A DNA stretch of 64,000 bases. Origin: JABJOR01 sp965603075 (GTDB lineage: Bacteria; Pseudomonadota; Alphaproteobacteria; Rhodospirillales; Casp-alpha2). The position numbers and the translations under genes are program-made. This document shows, piece after piece, positions 36,130 through 44,097 of the stretch; position 1 is the first letter of the stretch, and each line of letters opens with the position of its first letter. The stretch covers positions 124,001 to 188,000 of the forward strand of contig CBFDBO010000003.1 of NCBI GenBank assembly GCA_965603075.1, in the 5' to 3' direction. The notes under the pieces are model-generated. The model was given only the letters and a program-made list of their open reading frames with translations, had not been told where the DNA came from and did not search any database.

Positions 36130-37362
36130 TTCTTCGATCTCTTCATCATCTGTTTCCAACTCATAAATAGCTTGAGAGCTTCGAGTCAGTGGTACAAATG
36201 TGCCGCGATCAATATCATCGGTAATGGGCCGAATGAAAATCCGAATTATGACGAAGGCGGCAAATCCAGAAAAAATGATGCTCATGCTAAGGAATAGATA
36301 GCCAGCGTTGGTTGCATCCATAAGCGGGGCCACAACAAAGGGGCCAAAGGCCGCACCCAAGCCATACACCAATAATAAACCGCCTGAGGTTTCAACCAAT
36401 TTCTCTTGTGGGGCGAAATCATTAGCGTGGGCCAGTAATAAACCATACAGCGGAAACATGAACCCGCCATGTAAGCACGCCACGAGGAACGACATTGTCC
36501 CTTCATGAGAGTCTAAAAATGTCAGTGATAACCCTGTGCCAATGGTGCCTATGCAACACCCTGCAATCATGATGCGGCGATCAATGCGATCGGATATCCA
36601 GCCAATGGGCCATTGTAAAATGGTGCCGCCCAATAGAAAGGCGCTCATAAAGAAAGTAATGCCAGCGATACTAAACCCTCGATCTTGTGCAAAAACAGGG
36701 CCCAGCGACCAAAACGAGCCATCAACTATACCAAACAGAAAACAACCAATGAAACCAACGGGCGATATTTTATACAGTTCTTTGACATTCAAACGTGCCG
36801 TAGGTGGGGTAGATGGCTCGGAAATTCTGGATAAGGCAACCGGGGCAAGAGAGATACAAATCAACATGGCACATACGATAAACAACGTGCCCGTTGTAGG
36901 GTCAGCCAGGTTCAACATCAATTGCCCCATCATGACGGCCACATTGGTGACGATGATATAAATTGAAAGAATGCTTCCACGGGTTTCATTGGTGGATTGC
37001 TCGTTCAGCCAACTTTCAATAGCCATAAATAAAATTGCGAAACAAATACCAGAAAACCCACGGGTTAGAACCCATACTATGGGAGAAGGGGTGAGTTGAT
37101 AGATTAAGCTTGCCGCGGCTGTCAGCGCAGCAAAACCAGCAAACACGCGAATATGACCAACATTCTGGATTAATATAGGCCCAATTAAACAACCGATGGC
37201 AAATCCAGCATAATAGGCACCGCCAATACCACCAATCCAGCTTGTGGATAACCCCTCTAAATCTGCTCGAACGGGGAGTAACGTCACAAGCAAACCTTGT
37301 CCCAGCATGAGGATAGCGGTACCAATTAATAATATGGTAATGTTATCGCGAACAGATTTCAT
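36118..37362 (-). CDS. MFS transporter (YcaD-like)
   Basis: A 414-residue inner-membrane protein with about 12 transmembrane segments and a cytoplasmic acidic C-terminus (LETDDEEIEELGT). The loop between helices 2 and 3 is short and degenerate. Its pattern (GLLVTLLPVRADLEGLS and AYYAGFAIGCLIGP) resembles the YcaD-like MFS group. It is convergent with hutG, so it could move a hut-related compound, but adjacency alone does not show that. Confidence 0.82.
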   Translation of the reverse strand: MKSVRDNITILLIGTAILMLGQGLLVTLLPVRADLEGLSTSWIGGIGGAYYAGFAIGCLIGPILIQNVGHIRVFAGFAALTAAASLIYQLTPSPIVWVLTRGFSGICFAILFMAIESWLNEQSTNETRGSILSIYIIVTNVAVMMGQLMLNLADPTTGTLFIVCAMLICISLAPVALSRISEPSTPPTARLNVKELYKISPVGFIGCFLFGIVDGSFWSLGPVFAQDRGFSIAGITFFMSAFLLGGTILQWPIGWISDRIDRRIMIAGCCIGTIGTGLSLTFLDSHEGTMSFLVACLHGGFMFPLYGLLLAHANDFAPQEKLVETSGGLLLVYGLGAAFGPFVVAPLMDATNAGYLFLSMSIIFSGFAAFVIIRIFIRPITDDIDRGTFVPLTRSSQAIYELETDDEEIEELGT

Positions 37363-37446
37363 GAAAAAAATCCTTGGTATAATTATAACCCCTAATATAA
37401 TGGGATATCCTTAAAGAAGTAATTATTGCAGAGTGTATTCGACCCT

Positions 37447-37977
37447 ATGAAGTCTGTCATTACCCTAGTATTATTATCGATGATTTTTGGCCTTACATTA
37501 AGCACACAGGCGAATGCTGATGTTTCCGGCACGGTTTGTGTGATAAATGGTGATCTGATTTCGGTCAATGGAATTCGATATGGTAATGATTGTAAAGACG
37601 GTACAAATGTTCGTTTACACGGGATTGATGCACCAGAGTTAGAACAAAATTGCCTTCGTGCCGACGGCGCTATTTTCAAATGTGGCCTTTATGCCGCATC
37701 ATTTTTATTGGAATACATTCATAATCGGCCCGTGAAATGTCACGGCAATACGCAAGATATAAACGGTAATTGGCTGATGCGTTGTTATATCGAGGAAAAA
37801 AACATCAATGAGCATATGGTTAGCGAAGGCTGGGCATTAGCTTATGAAATGTTGTCTCGTCGCTATCAACCATTTGAAGCGATAGCGAAGAAAAATAAAA
37901 AGGGTATTTGGGCTTTCCATTTCACAAATCCCTGGGAATGGCGCAAGGGCAAACGGATGCCAGGAATGGAAGAATAA
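37447..37977 (+). CDS. Secreted thermonuclease-family (SNase-like) protein
   Basis: A 176-residue protein beginning at the ATG at 37447, with a signal peptide likely cut after ANA (residue 24). The OB-fold nuclease core has RLHGIDAPELEQNC, the usual substrate-binding Arg and metal Asp motif, and later NEHMVSEGWAL. A TTG at 37426 is less likely. Four cysteines in the mature part suggest disulfides in the periplasm. Some family members are catalytically inactive. Confidence 0.85.
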   Translation: MKSVITLVLLSMIFGLTLSTQANADVSGTVCVINGDLISVNGIRYGNDCKDGTNVRLHGIDAPELEQNCLRADGAIFKCGLYAASFLLEYIHNRPVKCHGNTQDINGNWLMRCYIEEKNINEHMVSEGWALAYEMLSRRYQPFEAIAKKNKKGIWAFHFTNPWEWRKGKRMPGMEE

Positions 37978-37984
37978 GGCGAGA

Positions 37985-39382
37985 CTACCGCGTTATTTTG
38001 ATAAATCGCCAGGTATTCACAACGGCGACAAAGGATGTCCCGATAATCATACCAACCCAAATTCCCAAAACGCCCCAATAGATCATAAACCCGAGATAAA
38101 GACATAATGCTAATCCGATCATCCAATATCCGACAAGGGCTGAGATCAACGGTGTGCGTGTATCTTTTAATCCTCTAAGCGGTCCTTGAACCAAAATCAC
38201 TAAGCCATCGAAGACAATGTATAATATGGCAGCAATCATTAAGGTGGCCGTCAAATCAAGTACGGGGGCATTGCTTTCAAGAGATGCATCAACAAATCCC
38301 ATTGCAAGGGTGTTGCGCATAACAAGAATAATAAAACAGATAATAGCAAGAATAAACAATCCAAAGATAATAGATGTCCATCCTGCGCGGCGAACGGCAT
38401 CATAATCTTCTGCCCCAGCCGATAGAGCAACCCGGATGGTTGCTGCGTGGGATATGGCAAGAGGTACCATAAAAACAACAGTGGTGATTTGCTGCACAAT
38501 GGCGTGCGCGGCAAGGGGGATCACCCCCATGGTACCAACAAATATGGTCGCGACACTAAAGAATCCAGACGCCGCTAGAATTGTTAATCCAATGGGCAGC
38601 CCAATACGAATGATTTCAATGAACAAAGGCCAATTTGGCTTCCAGAACCTTTTGAACAGCTGGTATTCTTGATAAATTTTATGGCGCGCCACATAGATAA
38701 ACATAACGAGGCACATGCTGGTTTGAACAACCGTACTGGCAATCCCGGCCCCGATTAATTCAAGCTTTGGAAACCCAAAATGCCCAAACATCAATGCATA
38801 ATCGGCGAGCGCATTTATAGCGACCCCCAATAGGGTGATTATCAAAATGGGTGCGATATTGGAATGGGCCGTCATAAACCCGCGCATAATCATCAACAAG
38901 AGGGCGGGCAATAATCCCCACATGGTCGTTCGAAGATACCCTTGGGTTAATTCGATGAGTTGCGGGTCTTGTTTCATAAGCAACAGAAAGTAATTTCCAT
39001 TCCATAAAACAATAAAAAGTGGAATGCTTGTAAAGGCCGCGACCCAAAAGCCTTGCCGCATGCTATGGCGTAACTTTGTCGCATCATTTGCGCCAATGGC
39101 CTGCGCCGTTAAAGTGGAAACAGCCAAAATAATACCCATGGCGAACAAGAATACGGGTAAATAAAATTGCATGCCAAGGGCGCCAGCAGCCAATTGTTTG
39201 GTGCCGAGCCAACCCATTAAGATGACGTCGGTTGTATTAATGGCAATGATAGCCAATTGTGAGCCCACCATAGGCAGGCACAATTTCCCTAAAATTCGAA
39301 GCTCCTCACGCCAATGACCTGCCTTTTCATGGGACAGGGATATGTCATCAGATGAGTCGTCAATTATGGCTTCATTTGTCAT
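37985..39382 (-). CDS. MATE-family efflux transporter (NorM-like)
   Basis: A 465-residue inner-membrane protein with about 12 membrane segments and the MATE pattern: LCLPMVGSQLAIIAINTTDVILMGWLG near helix 1-2, then AAGALGMQFYLPVF. It exports cationic compounds using Na+ or H+ gradients. The region upstream of its start holds three direct repeats (39398-39430) that could bind a regulator. Confidence 0.92.
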   Translation of the reverse strand: MTNEAIIDDSSDDISLSHEKAGHWREELRILGKLCLPMVGSQLAIIAINTTDVILMGWLGTKQLAAGALGMQFYLPVFLFAMGIILAVSTLTAQAIGANDATKLRHSMRQGFWVAAFTSIPLFIVLWNGNYFLLLMKQDPQLIELTQGYLRTTMWGLLPALLLMIMRGFMTAHSNIAPILIITLLGVAINALADYALMFGHFGFPKLELIGAGIASTVVQTSMCLVMFIYVARHKIYQEYQLFKRFWKPNWPLFIEIIRIGLPIGLTILAASGFFSVATIFVGTMGVIPLAAHAIVQQITTVVFMVPLAISHAATIRVALSAGAEDYDAVRRAGWTSIIFGLFILAIICFIILVMRNTLAMGFVDASLESNAPVLDLTATLMIAAILYIVFDGLVILVQGPLRGLKDTRTPLISALVGYWMIGLALCLYLGFMIYWGVLGIWVGMIIGTSFVAVVNTWRFIKITR

Positions 39383-39397
39383 TGCAATAAGGTGTCT

Positions 39398-39430
39398 AAA
39401 TTACAATCAAATTACAATGCAAATTACAAT
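39398..39430 (-). repeat. Three AAATTACAAT direct repeats upstream of the MATE gene
   Basis: Copies lie at 39398-39407, 39409-39418 and 39421-39430, spaced 11 and 12 bp, about one helical turn. They are 16-48 bp upstream of the MATE start codon. Same-face spacing suggests cooperative protein binding or a recent slippage expansion. Confidence 0.6.
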
Positions 39431-39527
39431 AAATTAATTTCCAAAACACAGCTTTCCATAATGAGGACTCTGATTTTTAGAACTCAAACTGTTGTTTCTT
39501 GGATTAGGCTAGCGGTTGTTCCGTTAA

Positions 39528-40556
39528 TCAGACGTATTTTCGTGCACACTCAATAAAGGCATCGACATCCTCACTTTTAGTATTAAACGCCGTTACCAAA
39601 CGAATTAAAGTTCCCTCATGATCACCCCATCGGTAGAATTCAAATCCACCGGCTTCCAACCCATCAACAACACGAGCCGGTAGATCAACGAATAGCTCGT
39701 TGGCATCAACGGTGGTTTTAAATGTTGCGCTGGGAATGGTGGTTAAACCTTTATGTAATTGTGCCGCCATGGAATTAGCGTGACGGGCATTATTCAGCCA
39801 TAGATCATTGCTCAAATAGGCGTCTAACTGAGCCGATATAAAACGCATTTTTGAAAATAAATGTCCGGCACGTTTGCGACGAAAGGCAAATGTTTCGGCC
39901 AGATCGCGATTGAAAAACACAACGGCTTCTGCCGCCATACAGCCATTCTTAGAACCGCCAAATGAAAGCACGTCGATACCTGCTTTCCATGTCATTTCAG
40001 CAGGACTGCAATCCAGTGATACGAGAGCATTGGCAAATCGAGCACCATCCATGTGGACCAATAGACCAAGTTCGTGTGCCTTTGTGCTAATCGCCCGAAT
40101 TTCATCAAGTGTATAGATGGTTCCTGCTTCGCTGGCTTGGGTGATGCTTATGGCGCTAGGTTGGACCTGATGGACGGTTTTCTCAATACCGTCCCATCCC
40201 GCTTTCAAACCTTCTGCAGTAATCTTGCCATTTATATTATTAAGCAAAGTTAGCTTCGCACCGCCTGTGAAAAATTCTGGTGCCCCACATTCATCAACTT
40301 CGATATGAGCCGCTGGGTGGCAAAACACAGTTCCCCAAGGGGGGGTCATTACAGATAGAGCAAGAGAATTTGCCGCGGTGCCCGTGGCAACTAAAAACAC
40401 TTCTGGGTCCGATTCAAAAGTTGAGCGAATCTTATCTTCGACACTTAATGTTAATGGATCGCTACCATAGGGCATGGCATGGCCTTCATTGGCCTTGATG
40501 AGTGATTCCATGACCTCTGGCGAAGCACCTGTTGCGTTGTCGGAACAAAAATTCAT
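39528..40556 (-). CDS. Low-specificity L-threonine aldolase-like PLP enzyme
   Basis: A 342-residue fold-I PLP enzyme of the beta-eliminating lyase family. NFCSDNATGASPEVM at the N-terminus, HMDGARFANAL with the PLP-binding Asp and Arg, and the Schiff-base Lys in SFGGSKNGCMAAE are visible. It cleaves threonine or allo-threonine to glycine and acetaldehyde; related enzymes take phenylserine or other beta-hydroxy amino acids. It is separated from the JAMM gene upstream by 36 bp on the same strand and may be co-transcribed. Confidence 0.88.
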   Translation of the reverse strand: MNFCSDNATGASPEVMESLIKANEGHAMPYGSDPLTLSVEDKIRSTFESDPEVFLVATGTAANSLALSVMTPPWGTVFCHPAAHIEVDECGAPEFFTGGAKLTLLNNINGKITAEGLKAGWDGIEKTVHQVQPSAISITQASEAGTIYTLDEIRAISTKAHELGLLVHMDGARFANALVSLDCSPAEMTWKAGIDVLSFGGSKNGCMAAEAVVFFNRDLAETFAFRRKRAGHLFSKMRFISAQLDAYLSNDLWLNNARHANSMAAQLHKGLTTIPSATFKTTVDANELFVDLPARVVDGLEAGGFEFYRWGDHEGTLIRLVTAFNTKSEDVDAFIECARKYV

Positions 40557-40592
40557 ATCGGGCTTCCTTTAAATGTATGGTCGTTATATGCG

Positions 40593-41051
40593 TCAGGGTA
40601 TTTCATGCCATTCAGCACACTTAATTTCAAGCATCTCAAATCCGCTGACATCTGCATTGGTATCTAGTTCGGGTAAGAACGCATTGGTGATCTGGGCGAG
40701 GCCATTAGACACCGAAGTAATCAGCCATATCAATTCTGGTTCATATACCATCTTTAGGTCGCGTTGTGATGGCATCGCCCTGTGATCAGGGTGGGAATGG
40801 TAATGGCCGATGATGCGTTCTTTCGTATTGGCGATATCTTGCATCAGATTAAAACGGATCTGAGGGTCAACTTCAAAGCTATCGTGCAGATTGCTTTGCG
40901 ATACATTCGTGCTGGGTGCGATACGGGTAACCTTAAAACCAGATGGAATATCACCCCATCCGGCTATCATACCGCAGCTTTCATTCGGATAAGCTTGTTC
41001 TGCATGATTGGTAATTTGTCTAACGTGACCCGGGGTGATGTTGATAATCAT
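40593..41051 (-). CDS. JAMM/MPN (M67) family metalloprotease
   Basis: A 152-residue Mov34/PAD1-like zinc isopeptidase. The JAMM motif is complete: E24, H85-S-H87, S95 and D98 (HSHPDHRAMPSQRD). The ATG at 41051 overlaps the TGA of the upstream membrane-protein gene (ATGA), so I reject a start 24 codons upstream. Bacterial members trim ubiquitin-like sulfur carriers such as CysO- or ThiS-type proteins. No such carrier is adjacent, although a Gly-Gly-ending MoaD-like protein is encoded at 8793. Confidence 0.85.
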   Translation of the reverse strand: MIINITPGHVRQITNHAEQAYPNESCGMIAGWGDIPSGFKVTRIAPSTNVSQSNLHDSFEVDPQIRFNLMQDIANTKERIIGHYHSHPDHRAMPSQRDLKMVYEPELIWLITSVSNGLAQITNAFLPELDTNADVSGFEMLEIKCAEWHEIP

Positions 41052-41371
41052 TGTTGTGGATAGAGCGCAATAGTTCCAAGTGTTTTGCCCGAGGTCATAT
41101 CTAGAATAACAATTTTCGCGCATTTTGGAAATGTACGAGGACCGACTTCAATAATCAGACGACGACCTTCCGCCGTTATGCTTTCTGCTGTGCAAGCGGA
41201 CGGCAGGTTTAGATTGATGTCTCCAAATTCTTGAACAGCAGACTCTATTGTTACTGAATCCGTTGTTTTCTCTTTTCCTTTGCTCTTGACTGTAAACCCA
41301 TAAACAAGCAAGGCCATGCCGAGTACAATCAATATACCCATACCGATAACAAGTGCTTTGAGATATTGCAT
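41048..41371 (-). CDS. Single-pass membrane protein of unknown function
   Basis: A 107-residue protein with one hydrophobic N-terminal segment at about residues 5-27 and a periplasmic domain with two cysteines (SACTAES and FPKCAKI), possibly disulfide-bonded. It may belong to the alphaproteobacterial DUF6476 group often found beside rluD, but I recall this only loosely. It is coupled to the JAMM gene by ATGA and divergent from rluD. Confidence 0.7.
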   Translation of the reverse strand: MQYLKALVIGMGILIVLGMALLVYGFTVKSKGKEKTTDSVTIESAVQEFGDINLNLPSACTAESITAEGRRLIIEVGPRTFPKCAKIVILDMTSGKTLGTIALYPQQ

Positions 41372-41443
41372 GGTGTCTTACGCCTCCGTGTGCGAAAAGT
41401 AGTCTTTGAGTATAATCTCATACGTCGAACTAAGGAAATCAAC

Positions 41444-42457
41444 GTGTCATTGTCAGAAGATTTAGAGGATCATCAGGGGAATGTCGATACAGCTTTTAAG
41501 GTTTGTGTGCCTTCGATAAAGGTTGGGGCACGTCTTGACCGGTTCTTAACGGACGCTCTAGCAGAACAAGTTGATGGATTGTCCCGAAACCGCATTCAAA
41601 GTTTATTAGCGCATGCGTGTGTTCGGCTGGATAATACGGTTGTTATTGAAGCAAAGAAAAAAGTGTCGGAGGGAGAGATATATACTGTTTCCATTCCCCC
41701 ACCAGAACCAGCAATCCCACAACCACAAGATATCCCCCTTGAAATTGCCTATGAAGATGATGATGTCATCGTGGTTAATAAGCCCGCTGGAATGGTCGTC
41801 CATCCGGCAGCGGGTAATCCTGATAAGACGTTGGTAAACGCCATGTTAGCCCATTGTGGTGAAAGTTTGAGTGGCATTGGTGGTGTTGCAAGACCCGGTA
41901 TCGTTCACCGTCTTGATAAAGATACCAGCGGGTTGATCATTGTTGCCAAAAATGAAGTGTCGCATGCATCGCTTTCCCAACAATTTGCCGATCATTCTAT
42001 TGAACGTTCTTACCGGGCATTAGTTTGGGGGGTGCCCAATCCTCTATCGGGGAAGATCGAAGGAAATATTGGTAGAAGCCCTCATAATCGTAAGAAAATG
42101 GCCATAGTTTCCCGTGGAGGTAAATATGCAATAACCAATTATAAGGTGTTAGAAACCTTTAATACAGCCGCCGCATTGGTAGAGTGTCGATTGGAAACGG
42201 GGCGTACGCACCAAATAAGAGTACATATGGCAAGTTTGGGGCATTCAATTATGGGTGATCCCGTCTACGGAAGTGGTGAGCGCAGGGTTCTTAGAGAAAA
42301 CACGGCTCTAAAAGATACTCTGAAAATTTATAATTATCAGGCCTTACATGCTCTCATACTTGGGTTCAAACATCCCAAAACGGGAAAAACAATAAAGCTT
42401 AAATCTGAATTACCAAATAATTTCAATAGGTTAATTGATTCGTTACAAGAAGGCTAA
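41444..42457 (+). CDS. rluD: 23S rRNA pseudouridine synthase, RluD-like
   Basis: A 337-residue RluA-family enzyme. The GTG at 41444 is chosen because AAGGA lies seven bases upstream and the protein then starts close to the S4-like domain (ARLDRFLTDAL); an earlier start at 41366 would overlap the divergent gene. The catalytic Asp lies in HRLDKDTSGLIIVAK near residue 155, and GRTHQIRVHMA follows. It modifies uridines of the large-subunit rRNA. It lies just upstream of rpoH, a common alphaproteobacterial order. Confidence 0.92.
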   Translation: MSLSEDLEDHQGNVDTAFKVCVPSIKVGARLDRFLTDALAEQVDGLSRNRIQSLLAHACVRLDNTVVIEAKKKVSEGEIYTVSIPPPEPAIPQPQDIPLEIAYEDDDVIVVNKPAGMVVHPAAGNPDKTLVNAMLAHCGESLSGIGGVARPGIVHRLDKDTSGLIIVAKNEVSHASLSQQFADHSIERSYRALVWGVPNPLSGKIEGNIGRSPHNRKKMAIVSRGGKYAITNYKVLETFNTAAALVECRLETGRTHQIRVHMASLGHSIMGDPVYGSGERRVLRENTALKDTLKIYNYQALHALILGFKHPKTGKTIKLKSELPNNFNRLIDSLQEG

Positions 42458-42480
42458 AATTACTGTATACACAACCACTG

Positions 42481-42526
42481 GAATACAGTAGTATTCAATC
42501 AACAAAAGACATTCAAAAAAGAATGT
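42481..42526 (+). promoter_or_regulatory. Hairpins in the rpoH leader
   Basis: GAATAC-AGTA-GTATTC (42481-42496) and ACATTC-AAAAAA-GAATGT (42509-42526) are perfect short inverted repeats between rluD and rpoH. The second lies about 57 bp before the rpoH ATG. They may form a terminator for rluD or part of an rpoH leader. AGGAGAG at 42571-42577 is the RBS. Confidence 0.45.
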
Positions 42527-42582
42527 GACTACCGAGGAACTCTAACCTTCAATCCAGATAATGGTATTACAGGAGAGTTCAT

Positions 42583-43467
42583 ATGGTTTCAGTAAACCCA
42601 GCTTTAGATATTTCACCCGAAAAAAATATTTCACGGTATCTACAACGTATCCGCACCTACCCCATGCTTGAGCATAAGTATGAACATGACCTTGCTGTTG
42701 CGTGGCGAGAACATGGTGATCAAGATGCCATGCATCAAATGGTAAATTCTCATTTGCGTTTGGTTGCTAAAATAGCCATGAATTACCGCGGCTATGGTTT
42801 ACCTGTAGGCGAGCTTATCGCCGAAGGAAATATTGGTATGATGCAATCTGTTAATAAATTTGACCCGCATCGGGGATTTCGGCTTTCAACTTATGCTATG
42901 TGGTGGATACGGGCTTCTATTCAAGAATATATCTTACATTCATGGTCGATGGTAAAAATTGGAACCACAGCATCTCAGAAAAAATTATTTTTTAATCTTC
43001 GAAAAATTAAAGCAGAGCTTAAAGCATTTGAAGAAGGAGATTTGCACCCTGAACACGTTGAAGTCATTGCATCTAAATTAAAGGTACCCGAACGTGATGT
43101 CGTTTCAATGAACAGACGCATTGCTAAATCTGATCAATCGCTTAATGCCCCTTTACGCGAAGAAGGTGAGGGAGAATGGCAAGATTGGCTCGTTGGTGAG
43201 GAGGATAATCAGGAAGTCACATTAGGTAATCGAGAAGAAAGTGATTGCCGACGCGACTTGTTGTATAAAGCAATCGATGGGTTGAATGAGCGAGAACGTA
43301 AAATCGTCGTCGAACGGCGTCTTCAAGATACACCGTCAACGTTACAATGTTTGAGCGAGAAATATGGTATTTCAAGAGAACGTATTCGACAAATTGAGGT
43401 CAAAGCTTTTGAAAAAATTCAAAAGTCCGTTCGCAATGCCATGGTCGATAAACAATTAGCTCATTAA
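42583..43467 (+). CDS. rpoH: RNA polymerase heat-shock sigma factor RpoH (sigma-32)
   Basis: A 294-residue sigma-70 family factor. Region 2 carries FDPHRGFRLSTYAMWWIRASIQEYIL; the sigma-32-specific RpoH box QKKLFFNLRKIK is at residues 132-143; region 4.2 ends with the recognition helix ISRERIRQIEVKAF. It directs RNA polymerase to chaperone and protease genes after heat stress. Length and motifs are standard. It is transcribed behind rluD with a 125-bp gap containing inverted repeats. Confidence 0.97.
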   Translation: MVSVNPALDISPEKNISRYLQRIRTYPMLEHKYEHDLAVAWREHGDQDAMHQMVNSHLRLVAKIAMNYRGYGLPVGELIAEGNIGMMQSVNKFDPHRGFRLSTYAMWWIRASIQEYILHSWSMVKIGTTASQKKLFFNLRKIKAELKAFEEGDLHPEHVEVIASKLKVPERDVVSMNRRIAKSDQSLNAPLREEGEGEWQDWLVGEEDNQEVTLGNREESDCRRDLLYKAIDGLNERERKIVVERRLQDTPSTLQCLSEKYGISRERIRQIEVKAFEKIQKSVRNAMVDKQLAH

Positions 43468-43520
43468 ATAAATATATTAACAGCTAAGTTCTGGTCGTTC
43501 GACATTTTAATTACGGGTGG

Positions 43521-44054
43521 CTAAGCGCGTGGTCCAGAGGCGGTGATCTCTGCATCAAACGTTTCGGTACTATCCTTATGTCCGACCCCTTCACCCCATT
43601 CGGTGATTAATTTTTTTTGTTTGGACTGTAGAATAATTATGCGGCGTTGGTTGACCGCTTTCAAGAAAGAAGAGGTGACGGGAGGAATGATACTGAAAAT
43701 CATCCAGCCTGCGGCTGCGGCCCCAAACATTATGACCATATCAAAAACATTAGTAATGATTTCAATGGCCTCTGGAATAGTATGGCGATCATCCCATAAA
43801 GTAATCAAACTTGGAAATACGCCACAAAAATTCATAGCTGACACACAAAATGTTGCATATTTCTCTTCATTTCGATCAATGATAAAGGCAACAAACGAAG
43901 GCAGCATTCCAAAAAATATGACGAGAACAGTTGGCAAAGCAAAGAATAAAATCACAACGATGATGATCGATGACCAGAGCACAATCGTTCCGCGTCTACT
44001 TTTCTTAAGCGGTTGATTCACTTCCATTGCGTTTCGCGTTGGTTTTCTTGCCAT
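43521..44054 (-). CDS. Small membrane protein beside the pseudokinase
   Basis: A 177-residue protein I do not recognise. A basic N-terminus (MARKPTR, KKSRRG) precedes a hydrophobic segment at about residues 24-47, a second weaker one at about residues 50-58, and a third at about 100-125. The C-terminal 45 residues are soluble and charged. It begins 43 bp after the stop of the tail-anchored pseudokinase gene on the same strand, so the two are probably one operon and may form a membrane complex. Confidence 0.7.
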   Translation of the reverse strand: MARKPTRNAMEVNQPLKKSRRGTIVLWSSIIIVVILFFALPTVLVIFFGMLPSFVAFIIDRNEEKYATFCVSAMNFCGVFPSLITLWDDRHTIPEAIEIITNVFDMVIMFGAAAAGWMIFSIIPPVTSSFLKAVNQRRIIILQSKQKKLITEWGEGVGHKDSTETFDAEITASGPRA

Positions 44055-44097
44055 AATAATTATTTATCTAGGTTTTTAGCCAAAGATAATTTCCATC

